From Moraxella catarrhalis (GTDB lineage: Bacteria; Pseudomonadota; Gammaproteobacteria; Pseudomonadales; Moraxellaceae), in the NCBI RefSeq assembly GCF_001632285.1, contig NZ_LWAH01000001.1, positions 125,144 to 189,143 of the forward strand: DNA of 64,000 nt, given 5' to 3'. How positions within the stretch are numbered: position 1 is the stretch's first letter; each line of letters opens with the position of its first letter. Made by a program: the position numbers and the translations under genes. Under the pieces are notes generated by a model. The model made no database searches, had not been told where the DNA came from, and saw only the letters and a program-made list of their open reading frames with translations. This document shows, in pieces, positions 29,994 to 40,081 of the stretch.

Positions 29994-31298
29994 ATGAGCC
30001 ATCTAAATACCCATGCACCGCTAAGATTTATCACCGCAGGTAGCGTTGATGACGGCAAAAGCACCCTGATCGGTCGCCTGCTTTATGACAGTAAGGCACT
30101 ACTGACCGATCAACTTTACAATCTAAATAATACCAAAACCGCAGGCGATGCCATTGATTTTTCGGTACTGACCGATGGGCTTTTGGCGGAGCGTGAGCAA
30201 GGCATCACCATCGATGTGGCGTATCGCTACTTTTCGACAGCCAAGCGTAAATTCATCATTGCCGACACGCCAGGGCATGAGCAGTATACACGCAATATGG
30301 TTACTGGTGCCTCAACCGCTCATGCAGCGGTGGTACTCATTGATGCATCACAGATTGATTTTGGACAAGCTGAAGTTTGGCTTTTACCACAAACTAAGCG
30401 GCATTCAGCCATCTTAAAGCATTTACGCTGCTCTCATATTATCGTGGCGATTAATAAGATGGATTTATTGAATTTTGATGAAAATAAATTTAACACCGTC
30501 GTGCGTGCTTATAAAAAATTGGCGGCACAGCTGGATTTACAAGATGTCAAATTTGTGCCTGTTTCTGCCCTAAATGGTGATAATATCGTCCATAAGAGCC
30601 AAAATACACCATGGTATCAAGGTGGTACATTACTTGAGATATTGGAGAGTTTGCCTGTGGGGGAAGCGGTTTTGACGGATACGGCAGCGTTTCATTTGCC
30701 AGTGCAGTATGTGTTGCGTGCTGATGGCGACAAAAAAGATGATTTTCGTGGCTATCAAGGTCGTATCGAATCAGGCAGCGTTTCGGTTGGTGATAAAGTG
30801 CGTGTTGAGCCATCAGGTCGTATCAGTCATATCCAAGAGATTATCAGCCCCAATGGTGTCGTCAGCCGAGCATCTGTGGGCGAACAAATCACCATCACGC
30901 TCACCGATGACATCGATATCTCTCGTGGTGACAGCATCGTCTCGGCAGTATCTCAGACCCTGCCGACCAAGCGTCTGCGTGCCACATTATGTTGGTTTGA
31001 TGAGCGTGCCTTAAATCCTGCTCGTAAATATTTATTAAAACACACCACCCAAACCGTTTTTGCCAAGGTTGATGAGATTCATCATATATGGGATGTGCAT
31101 ACTTTGTCAAATTTTGCTGATCAATCAACCCTGAATATGAATGATATTGGTGAGGTGAGTATGAGTTTACAAAAGCCAATTTTGGCAACCTCTTACGCCC
31201 AAAACACCGCCACAGGCTCATTTATTTTGATTGATGAGGCAACTTATCATACCGTGGCAGGCGGAATGATTTTGGCAAAAGAGACCCAAGATTTTTAA
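29994..31298 (+). CDS. cysN: Sulfate adenylyltransferase large subunit (GTPase)
   Basis: This 434-residue GTPase drives APS synthesis by CysD. G1 (GSVDDGKSTLIGR), G3 (DTPGHEQYTRN) and G4 (NKMD) motifs are clear, followed by two beta-barrel domains as in EF-Tu-like proteins. The protein ends after these domains, so no CysC kinase is fused, and none is seen nearby. This fits an APS-reductase route that needs no PAPS. Strong AAAAGGA ribosome binding site. Confidence 0.95.
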   Translation: MSHLNTHAPLRFITAGSVDDGKSTLIGRLLYDSKALLTDQLYNLNNTKTAGDAIDFSVLTDGLLAEREQGITIDVAYRYFSTAKRKFIIADTPGHEQYTRNMVTGASTAHAAVVLIDASQIDFGQAEVWLLPQTKRHSAILKHLRCSHIIVAINKMDLLNFDENKFNTVVRAYKKLAAQLDLQDVKFVPVSALNGDNIVHKSQNTPWYQGGTLLEILESLPVGEAVLTDTAAFHLPVQYVLRADGDKKDDFRGYQGRIESGSVSVGDKVRVEPSGRISHIQEIISPNGVVSRASVGEQITITLTDDIDISRGDSIVSAVSQTLPTKRLRATLCWFDERALNPARKYLLKHTTQTVFAKVDEIHHIWDVHTLSNFADQSTLNMNDIGEVSMSLQKPILATSYAQNTATGSFILIDEATYHTVAGGMILAKETQDF

Positions 31299-31320
31299 GT
31301 GGATTTGGGACAAATCTGTA

Positions 31321-31348
31321 AAAATCTGACCAAAATGGTCGGATTTTT
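31321..31348 (+). terminator. Terminator of the cys genes
   Basis: AAAATCTGACC and GGTCGGATTTT form a stem with one T-G mismatch and a T-run, 22 bases after cysN. Confidence 0.75.
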
Positions 31349-31396
31349 GCTTTTTTAACAGAATTATTTTACAATCATGATTGCGTTTCATTATTC

Positions 31397-33505
31397 ATGG
31401 ATAAATTTATGACCAAGCCCGTCATGACCATTCATTTGCCTGTGACTGCACTGTCTGGTGTGGGTCAGGCACTGGCTGGGCGATTGGCCGAGCTTGGCAT
31501 TCATCGTATTTTTGATATGCTTTTGCACCTGCCACGAGATTATGAAGATCGTAGCCGTGTCATTGCTATCAAGGATGTCAGTCATGGTATGAGTGTGTTG
31601 GTGGCGGGTGTTGTGACTTGGGTTGAAAAGAATCGCACAGGATTATCGGTGACCTTAGAAGATGCCACAGGGGAGATTACGCTTCGGTTTTTTCATACTT
31701 ATCCAAGTTTATTAACCACAATGATGGTGGGGGCAAAAATCACCGTATTTGGTGAGATAAAGGTTAGTCGCTACGGCACACAGATGTCTCATCCTGACTA
31801 TCATCTGACAGGCACAAAAAAGTTTGAATCTGGGCTTTTGCCCATTTATCCCACCATCAAAGGCATCAATCAAAATAAACTTAGGCAGCTGGTGCGTCTG
31901 GCACTGACAGCTGTTCAGCAAGATGGCATTCATGGCTTATCAGAAACACAGCTAAAAGCAGCAGGCGTTGAGTTGACGGGCGATCTATTGCCAGCATTAA
32001 AAGCGGTTCACCTGCCAGAGATACATGCTGATATTTTTAGCCAAACTGCTTTACTGGCAGGACTTAAAGATCGTACTCACCCTGCCTGTCGCCGTATTAT
32101 CATCGAAGAGCTGGTGGCACATCAGGTCAGTTTTTTGTTTCGGCGTAATCATATTTATCAGTATAAAGCACCCAAATGCGACCCAATTAGCCCGCTTGCC
32201 AAGCAACTGGTGGCAGGTCTACCCTTTGAGCTGACCGCCGCCCAAAAGCGAGTCATTGATGAGGCGGTGTCTGATATGGCGACATCACGCCCCATGCTCA
32301 GACTTATCCAAGGCGATGTCGGTGCTGGTAAGACACTGGTGGCTGCGATGACAGCATGCTATGCCTTAGATAGTGGTTGGCAGGTGGCAGTTATGGCACC
32401 AACAGAAATCTTAGCAGAGCAACATTTAATAAATTTTCAAAAGTGGTTTGAACCTTTGGGGATTGGGGTCGGGTGGCTTGCGGGCAAACAAACCGCCAAA
32501 GAGCGTACAGCAGCACTAGATGCCATCAGAAAAAATCAGGTGCAAATTGTGGTTGGTACCCATGCACTGTTTTCAGATACGGTTGTTTTTGCCAAATTGG
32601 GGCTTGTCATCATCGATGAGCAGCACCGATTTGGGGTAGAGCAGCGTCTGCGTTTAACCAATAAAGGCGTGTCAGGTGGAGCACCGCATCAGCTGGCGAT
32701 GACCGCCACGCCCATTCCAAGGACACTTGCTATGAGTATGTACGGTGATATGGATGTTAGTATTATTGATGAATTACCGCCCAAGCGTACGCCAATCACC
32801 ACAGTGACGATTAACCGAGATCGACGAGACGAGGTGATTGAGCGTATACAAAATAACTGCCAAGCTGGCAAGCAAGCGTATTGGGTGTGTCCACTGGTTG
32901 AGGAGTCGTCGGCTTTGGATGTGCAGTCAGCCCAGCTGACTTATGAGGATTTAAGCGATCGGCTTGATATTCGTACAGGGCTTATACATGGCAAGATGAA
33001 AGCTGCCGACAAACAGGCGGTGATGCAAGCTTTTAAGGCAGGCGATATAGATTTACTCATCGCCACAACCGTGATCGAGGTGGGTGTGGATGTGCCCAAT
33101 GCGTCATTGATGGTGATCGAAAATGCCGAACGCTTAGGATTGTCCCAGTTGCATCAGCTAAGAGGGCGTGTTGGGCGTGGATCTGCCAAAAGCTTTTGTG
33201 TGTTACTGTATCAGCTGCCATTATCACCAACAGGCATTGAGCGACTTAATGTACTCAAAGACAGCACCGATGGCTTTGTCATTGCCCAAAAGGATTTGGA
33301 GCTAAGAGGTGCAGGTGAGCTTTTGGGTAAACGCCAAACTGGAGACATGGGTTATTATTTGGCGGATATTGTGCGTGATGAGGCACTGCTTGAGGCAGCA
33401 GGTGACATTGCATGCCAATTAATCAAAACTTCTGATAAACTGCCAACAGCATTGGCAATCATGAATACTTGGCTACCGGAATCTAAAGATTATGTCAATG
33501 TTTGA
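31397..33505 (+). CDS. recG: ATP-dependent DNA helicase RecG
   Basis: This 702-residue helicase remodels stalled forks and branched DNA. The N-terminal wedge/OB domain (residues about 25-160) is followed by SF2 helicase motifs: I GDVGAGKTLVA (about 307), Ia APTEILAEQH, II DEQHRFG, III MTATPIPRTLA, V TTVIEVGVDVPNA and VI QLRGRVGRG, then the C-terminal RecG wedge-contact region. The start may instead be the ATG at 31409, which has GGA seven bases upstream. The last 14 bases overlap the Crp/Fnr gene. Confidence 0.96.
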   Translation: MDKFMTKPVMTIHLPVTALSGVGQALAGRLAELGIHRIFDMLLHLPRDYEDRSRVIAIKDVSHGMSVLVAGVVTWVEKNRTGLSVTLEDATGEITLRFFHTYPSLLTTMMVGAKITVFGEIKVSRYGTQMSHPDYHLTGTKKFESGLLPIYPTIKGINQNKLRQLVRLALTAVQQDGIHGLSETQLKAAGVELTGDLLPALKAVHLPEIHADIFSQTALLAGLKDRTHPACRRIIIEELVAHQVSFLFRRNHIYQYKAPKCDPISPLAKQLVAGLPFELTAAQKRVIDEAVSDMATSRPMLRLIQGDVGAGKTLVAAMTACYALDSGWQVAVMAPTEILAEQHLINFQKWFEPLGIGVGWLAGKQTAKERTAALDAIRKNQVQIVVGTHALFSDTVVFAKLGLVIIDEQHRFGVEQRLRLTNKGVSGGAPHQLAMTATPIPRTLAMSMYGDMDVSIIDELPPKRTPITTVTINRDRRDEVIERIQNNCQAGKQAYWVCPLVEESSALDVQSAQLTYEDLSDRLDIRTGLIHGKMKAADKQAVMQAFKAGDIDLLIATTVIEVGVDVPNASLMVIENAERLGLSQLHQLRGRVGRGSAKSFCVLLYQLPLSPTGIERLNVLKDSTDGFVIAQKDLELRGAGELLGKRQTGDMGYYLADIVRDEALLEAAGDIACQLIKTSDKLPTALAIMNTWLPESKDYVNV

Positions 33506-34145
33506 TGACTATAGCTTGGCATTATTTGCCGATTGTACACGCTTGACTGACAGCCAAATCATCCATAAATGGATACAGCATTGGGCATATACCATGCCTG
33601 AGCTAAGCGAAGAGCAAGTCAAAGATGTGGTGAGAGGATTTCAGATACAAAGACTACCTGCAAGAAGCTATTGGCAAGTGGCAGGGCAGGTACAAGATCA
33701 CATTGGCGTCATCTTGGCAGGACTGTGTAAGCTTGAATATCAGTCCGACCAAGGCAGTGTGGTCAATGTGCATTTTATGCAAGAAGGTGATGGTATTGGT
33801 GAATATCACGCATTTCTTGGCGATGAGGTTTGCCGATATAGCCTACAGACCATTGAACCTAGCATCATCATCGCCATAAGCTTGGCACATTATGAATACT
33901 GCTGTCAGCGTTATCCGATTTTTTATCGTTATATTGGCCAAAATCTGACCCAAGTCTTGGCACAAAACATCGCTCGTATCGACAGCCTGCTTATCACCGA
34001 TGGGCAGACTCGTTATGTTAGATTTATTGAAACAAATCCCAAATTGGCGGCCAGAATTTCGGTGTCTGATTTGAGTTCTTATTTGGGTATGTCACGCCAA
34101 ATGCTTACACGCATCCGCAAAAAACTGGGCCATCGCCGTGCATAA
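33492..34145 (+). CDS. Crp/Fnr family transcription regulator
   Basis: This 217-residue protein has a cyclic-nucleotide-binding-like beta-roll (residues about 35-135, including GVILAGLCKLEYQSDQG and FMQEGDGIGEY), a dimerisation helix, and a C-terminal winged helix with recognition helix VSDLSSYLGMSRQMLTRIRKKL. It lacks the N-terminal Cys cluster of FNR and the exact cAMP contacts of CRP, so the signal is unknown. It begins inside the end of recG (14-base overlap), implying translational coupling with the helicase. Downstream is a decayed efflux operon it may once have controlled (speculation). Confidence 0.85.
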   Translation: MSMFDDYSLALFADCTRLTDSQIIHKWIQHWAYTMPELSEEQVKDVVRGFQIQRLPARSYWQVAGQVQDHIGVILAGLCKLEYQSDQGSVVNVHFMQEGDGIGEYHAFLGDEVCRYSLQTIEPSIIIAISLAHYEYCCQRYPIFYRYIGQNLTQVLAQNIARIDSLLITDGQTRYVRFIETNPKLAARISVSDLSSYLGMSRQMLTRIRKKLGHRRA

Positions 34146-34211
34146 CCCAAGCTTGGTTGGCTTGATGTTGAGCAAATGCGTATTAACTAAATGGATTAAA
34201 ATGGTATTTTT

Positions 34212-35429
34212 ATGACTGTTCATCAAAATTACAAGTCATCACCTGCTCGACCCCTTTGGCAATGGATTATATTTTTTTGGGGTGGGTATTATCGTTGGTG
34301 TACTCATTGGGCGATTTATGTTATCACCAAATCAAGAGACACCGTCCAAGCAAGCTGCCCAAAACCAAAACGCAGCAGTGATGGCGGTGGAAGCGGTACA
34401 TCCCACATCGATAACAATCAAAAATCGCCTGTCAGCTAATGGCATCGTGGCTGCAGTTGAAACGGCGGAGGTTAGTAGTCAGATCAGCGGTGTCGCCATT
34501 GAGCGGGTGCTTGTTGAAGTTGGTGAATTTGTCAAAGCAGGGCAAGTGCTTGCAACACTTGATACACGAACCTTTGAGCAACAGTTGTCTTCTGCTGAAG
34601 CTGAGCTTGCCACAGCGGTTGCTGCACAAGAAAAAGCGGCTGCCGATTTGGCACGCACCGAGCCATTGATGCGGTGAGCCGCCAAGAAGTTGATGCTTAT
34701 CGCACTGCACTTCGGCAAGCTTTGGCGAATGTTACCGCTGCCCAAGCCCATGTCGAAAGTGCTCGTACTAATCAGTAGTGAGGTCTGATTACTGCCCCTG
34801 TCAGTGGTATAATCAGTGCCAAAAATGCGCAAGTTGGTGCAGTGGTATCAGGCACCCCGCTATTTAGCATCATCATAGATGGCATGCTTGAGTGGCAAGC
34901 CGCCGTGCCACCTGCTGATGCCGCCAATATCCATGTGGGCCAAACGGCGTCTGTTGAGATTGCAGGTCGGCAGGTGATAGGAGGGGTTGCTCGCCTAAGT
35001 CCTGTTACCAATGATAGCCGAGATATCACCGTCCATGTGCGTCTGCTAAGAGACAGTGGTGCCAGTGCTGGCATGTATCAATCTGGCGAGTTTTTATTTG
35101 ATGCCCAAAGATACAATGCCATTCCGCTTAGTGCGTTGATGGGTTTAGATGGCTATGATTATGTTTGGCAATTAATACCAAACATCGGTGACGATGGTCG
35201 GACATATCACCAAGTCAAGCGTCGGCAGATTACCATCATCACCCAACAAGACAATCAAGTTGCAATAGATGATTTACCGCAAAGTGACTTGATTGTTGCA
35301 ACCAGTGCCAGCTTTTTAGATGATGATTTGGTCATTGTCGTAACCATCAACGGGCAAGATGTGGATCATAATCAAACCAGTAAAGCACCAAAACCTGCTT
35401 TAAACCCCAGTCATGGTAACACACGCTAA
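34212..35429 (+). pseudogene. RND efflux periplasmic adaptor (MFP subunit), decayed
   Basis: Fragments in order make one adaptor of about 400 residues: an N-terminal membrane anchor, the biotinyl-lipoyl hairpin (VSSQISGVAIERVLVEVGEFVKAGQVLATLD), the alpha-helical coil (SRQEVDAYRTALRQA), then TAPVSGIISAKNAQVGAVVSGTPLFSII and the barrel. Three lesions are seen: an extra T in a seven-T tract (34272-34278), a frameshift near 34668-34673, and two consecutive in-frame stops TAG TGA at 34776-34781. The gene sits nine bases before the decayed permease gene, as in intact RND operons. It is non-functional as read. Confidence 0.85.
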
Positions 35430-35438
35430 GGTGATATC

Positions 35439-38400
35439 ATGAATATTTCGGCTTATTCTATCAAAAATCCTTTGGTTGCCATTTTTTACCTTGATGATGA
35501 TTTTGGGAATTTATGGATTTTTACAAATGAAAATTCAGCAATTTCCTGATATTGACCTACCGGGGGTGGTAACAACCATTACTTTGGCGGGAGCATCGCC
35601 TGACCAGCTTGAAAATGATGTTGCTAAAAAAGTTGAAAATAAACTTGCCAATATTGAGGGCGTTAAAAGCATTCGCACCACACTACAAACAGGTGCGGTA
35701 ACCATTTTTACGGTCTTTGAGCTTGAAAAACCGAATGATGAGCACTTGACGATGTGCGTTCAGCTGTCAGCGAAGTTCAAGGGCAATTACCTGCTGCTGC
35801 CAATCCGCCCATCATCTCAAAAGTCTCTACAGCAGGGTTTCCTGTGGCGACATATTCGGTTGCTGTGCAGGGCATGAGCGATACCAAATTATCATGGTTT
35901 GTCGATGATACGATTACCAAACAATTATCAAATATCGCTGGGGTGGGAAGTGTCAGCCGTATTGGTGGCGTTGAGCGGCAGATTTTGATACAGCCTAAGA
36001 TGGATATGATGACAAGCTTATCCATGCCCATCAACCAGCTGGCTCGGCAGATTTATGCCAAATGGCAAGATGCTTCAGGTGGTGAAGCAAAGATTGGCAA
36101 TCAGATTCAGACAATACGCATACTAGGTTCAGGTCAACGGGTTTAGGAATTAAATGACCTACAAATCACCACACCAACAGGAACAGCGGTACGATTGGGT
36201 AGTTTGGCGGTTATTGAAGATACCCATGCTGATATGACATCATTAGCAAAGCTTGACGGTGAAGAGGTGGTGGCATTTAGTATCATACGCTCAAAAGGTG
36301 CAAGTGAGACCTCCGTGGTGGCCGCAGTTGATGATGCCTTGGCTGACTTACAGGCTCAAATGACTGACCTGAAAATCGAAAAAATCGTTGATTACGCTGC
36401 ACCCATTGAAGAAAGCTATCAAGCAACGATGCGTATGTTGATTGAAGGCTGTATTTTAGCGGTGATTGTGGTATTTATCTTTTTAAGAGATTGGCGAGCC
36501 ACTTTTGTGGCAGCCACGGCATTGCTATTGTCTATTATTCCAACTTTTTTTATCATGTATTTGTTTGGTTTTAGCTTAAACATGATTTCGCTATTGGCAT
36601 TGACTTTGGTGATCGGTGTTTTGGTGGATGATGCGATTGTGGAGATTGAAAATATTGTTCGCCATCTTAATATGGGCAAATCCCCCATGCAAGCTGCTAT
36701 TGAGGCGGCTGATGAGATTGGGCTTGCGGTTGTTGCAACAACTTTTACGCTGATTGCGGTATTTTTGCCAACGGCATTTATGAGCGGGGTTGTGGGGCAG
36801 TTTTTTAGCCAATTTGGTTGGACAGCGGTTATTGCAATTTTTATTTCACTGTTGGTTGCCCGCCTGCTGACACCGATGATGGCCCATCCATTTACACCCA
36901 AAAACCTGCTGGTAAATTGATGACAGCTTATCTTCAGATGGTCGCTTGGACGCTAAAGCATCGTACCATGACAGTCGCCTTTGCATCGGGATTTTTTATT
37001 GCCTCGCTGATGTTGGCATCTTTTTTGCCATCGGCATTTATTCCACCTGATGAGATGAACCAAACCCAAGTTAGCATTGAGCTGACACCTGATGCAACCT
37101 TTGATGATACGCTGCGTATCGCCCAAATGGCGGTCAATAAAGTCAAAGCAGTCAAGGGGGTTGAAAGCGTCTTATTAACAGTAGGTTCATCACACAGCTC
37201 AGGCGACCCAAGTAGTATGCGTAGTGGATCGGTCAATACCGCAAAGCTTGATGTTAAGCTTTCTGACCGCACTTTACGCGCAAGCAAAGTGGACATCGAA
37301 TCCCAAATCAATCAAGCACTTTTGACCGTACCAGCGGCACGCTTTAATGTTGGTATGTCAGCAGGTGGCGGTGAGGCGGGCTATGTTTTTTCGATCACAG
37401 GTGCTGATGCAAAAAAACTTGATGCCACCGCTCATGAGATCATCAGACAAATCCGTGTCTTACCGATGGTGGCAAGTGTGATTAATAACAATGCCTTTCC
37501 CAGACCTGAGCTGTCAGTTATTCCTAATGAGCTGAGCATGGCGGATAAAGGCGTCACAACAGCAGATTTGGCAAATACATTGCGTGTTGCTACCCAAGGT
37601 GATTATGATAATGCCTTACCAAAGCTTAGCCTAGATACTCGTCAAGTGCCTATTGTAACTCGCTTAAGCCATGAAGATAAGCAAAGTTTAACTACTTTAT
37701 CCAATCTTTATGTACCAAGCTCAAAGGCGGTGCCTGTTCAGATAAAAGATGTCGCATCTTTAAAATTCACCACAGGTGAGGCAAGTATTAGCCGTCTAGA
37801 CCGTGAGCGTGCCATAAAAATCACAGTATTGTCTACCAAAGATGCCTCTTTGGGCGATCTGATTGATCGTGTCAAATCCACCCAAATTATGCAAAACCTC
37901 CCTGAGGGCATCCATCTGATTGATGAGGGGCAAGCTGAGGATATGGCTGAGCTATTTACTGGCTTGATACTTGCGATGGCGGTTGGGATATTTTGTATTT
38001 TTGCGGTGCTGATGCTGTTGTTTCATCGTTTTTTACAGCCTTTAACGATTTTGATGGCTTTACCGTTATCTGTTGGCGGTGCATTTATTGGGCTAATTGT
38101 TACAGGTAGTAGCATGTCGATGCCTGCCATGATTGGGCTGATTTACTCATGGGTATTGCCACCAAAAACTCCATTTTATTGGTGGATTATGCCATCATTG
38201 CTCAAGATGAACAAGGCTTAAGCTGCTTTGATGTGCTCATTGATGCGTGTCGCAAGCGTGCTCAGCCCATCATCATGACGACCATCGCCATGGGTGCAGG
38301 GATGTTGCCTTTGGTGATCGGATTAGGCGGGGTTGACTCGACATTTAGCCGCCCAATGGCATCAGCGGTGATTGGTGGCTTAGTCACCTCAACATTATTA

Positions 38401-38496
38401 AGTTTGGTGGTGATTCCTGTGTTTTATGCGTTGATGGACGATTTGGGAAACTGGTTAAAAAAGCCATTTAACAAACGCCATCGGCAGATAACTTAA
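35439..38496 (+). pseudogene. RND efflux inner-membrane permease, decayed
   Basis: The reading frames add up to an RND pump of roughly 1015 residues: MNISAYSIKNPLVAIF at the start, QFPDIDLPGVVTTI after TM1, the TM4 region ALTLVIGVLVDDAIVEIENI with the proton-relay Asp pair, and a second half ending near VIPVFYALMDDLGNWLKK. Five lesions are seen: an extra T near 35482-35487, a lost base near 35741-35745, an in-frame TAG at 36144-36146, a frameshift in an A-run near 36900-36905, and a lost T near 38142-38145. No TolC-type outer-membrane gene follows. The pump is dead unless the sequence is faulty. Confidence 0.88.
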
Positions 38497-38757
38497 CATG
38501 CCTCATCAAACTGCTTATAAATGGGCTAAATCAGTGGGTGAACAACATCACACCAAGACCAAAGCTAATCAAACAAAATCCACATCTGGGTGTTAGTATG
38601 GTTAGCTATAGGATGATTAATTAATCTGTCTTAATCTTGTCTTAAAATGATAAGTTTAAGCGGTGACTAATATTTAAGCGGCAGCTAATAAAGACGATTT
38701 TTATTTTATCAGTGTTATTAATATGAACGATATGATGATATGTTTGGAGAGATTATC

Positions 38758-39303
38758 ATGCACCCTTTGGCACAATCGGTATTAGAATTTTGGTTTTCAA
38801 AAGACGCTCAGCCAGTGTGGTTTGCTAAATCTTTTGAGTTTGATCAAAAGATTAGTCAGCAGTTTGGCAAGGTGCTAGAGTCGGCGACAGCTGGCGAATG
38901 TGCAGATTGGCGTTGTGATATTTTGGGTCGGTTGGCTGAGATTATTGTGCTTGATCAGTTTTCACGCAATATTCATCGAGATACACCAAAAGCTTTTGAG
39001 AATGATGGTATGGCGTTGGTATTATCCCAAGAAGCGATCGTATTACCAGAGTTTGAGTCTTTAGCCTTAGATGAGCGTAAGTTTATGCTCATGCCGTATA
39101 TGCATTCAGAATCTAAGCTGATTCATAAAAAAGCCATGACGCTGTTTGAGCAATTCACCGATGCAACAACCGTGGCGTATGAGCGTCGGCATAAAGAAAT
39201 TATTGATGAATTTGGACGCTATCCGCATCGCAATGCGATACTTGGGCGAGTATCCACTATACAAGAGCAAGCATTCTTAAACAAGCCGAACAGCTCATTT
39301 TAA
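38758..39303 (+). CDS. DUF924 family protein
   Basis: This 181-residue protein has the DUF924 hallmarks: the start LEFWFSKDAQPVWF, then ILGRLAEIIVLDQFSRNIHRDTP (about residues 60-83) and FMLMPYMHSESKLIH. The fold is an all-helical TPR-like repeat of unknown function. The ATG at 38758 is chosen over the one at 38740 because GGAGAG lies between them at the right distance. Its stop overlaps the coaE stop by nine bases on the opposite strand. Confidence 0.88.
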   Translation: MHPLAQSVLEFWFSKDAQPVWFAKSFEFDQKISQQFGKVLESATAGECADWRCDILGRLAEIIVLDQFSRNIHRDTPKAFENDGMALVLSQEAIVLPEFESLALDERKFMLMPYMHSESKLIHKKAMTLFEQFTDATTVAYERRHKEIIDEFGRYPHRNAILGRVSTIQEQAFLNKPNSSF

Positions 39304-39933
39304 GCCATGTTGTGCTGCCATTGCCAGATATTTTTGATGAAGCGTATCAAGGGTTTGGTGGAGTTCATCAAGCGTTTTATCATTGACTAAGATGTCTGCA
39401 CCGATTTTTTGAGCCAAGTCCAGTCGCTGTTCTCGGCTGATTTGTTGATCGATGATGGCTTGGATTTGAGTGGGATTATGACCATCACGCTTGGCAACAC
39501 GCTGTCTTTGAATCTTACTACTGGCATCTACGACAAGCACATGATCACAAAGTGCCAGCAGATTGGGGGATTTGTGTCGCCCCTCAAATAAAAGTGGCAC
39601 CGAAAGTATCGTATAAGCAGACTGTGAACAGCCAAGTTCATCTAAGATGGCTTGATGAATGGCAGGGTGTATGATGGCATTGAGCTGATCTAAAGTCTGT
39701 GAATCACTAAATACCCGCGCCCGTACTGCTGCACGATCATATCTCCCGTGATGATCAAGCACCCAATCTCCCAGTGCTTTTTTTAAGGTAATCAAAAGTG
39801 GGCTACCATCCGATGTTAGGCGATGAGCGATGATGTCAGCATCGACCACTGTGATGCCTTGCTTACCAAGATAGTCGCTGACAGCACTTTTTCCACTACC
39901 AATGCCACCCGTCAAACCCAATATGAACATCAT
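39295..39933 (-). CDS. coaE: Dephospho-CoA kinase
   Basis: This 212-residue kinase performs the last step of coenzyme A synthesis. The P-loop GLTGGIGSGKSAVS is at residues 6-19, followed by VVDADIIAHRL and the LID/CoA-site motif VPLLFEGRHK. It lies downstream of pilB-pilC-pilD on the same strand, the classic gammaproteobacterial order, with about 150 bases between it and pilD. The usual neighbour yacG is absent here. Confidence 0.95.
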   Translation of the reverse strand: MMFILGLTGGIGSGKSAVSDYLGKQGITVVDADIIAHRLTSDGSPLLITLKKALGDWVLDHHGRYDRAAVRARVFSDSQTLDQLNAIIHPAIHQAILDELGCSQSAYTILSVPLLFEGRHKSPNLLALCDHVLVVDASSKIQRQRVAKRDGHNPTQIQAIIDQQISREQRLDLAQKIGADILVNDKTLDELHQTLDTLHQKYLAMAAQHGLK

Positions 39934-40081
39934 CTCTCCTTATGGTATGTTTTAATTCATGTGAGTTTCAATCATTGTTGACCATGTTAAATGAACTCAT
40001 TTTAAATAAACTAACAGCAGTCAAGTAGCCAAGTTCTGTATGTCTACCTTAAATCAATGATAAAAGTTTGATCAAATATCC

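Noticed and set aside
34272..34278. Seven-T tract at the start of the RND adaptor as a phase-variation switch
   Set aside because: The operon has many other lesions that slippage here could not repair.
38498..38596. 32-codon frame directly after the decayed RND permease
   Set aside because: Could be the start of a lost outer-membrane factor gene, but the peptide shows no signal sequence or TolC feature.
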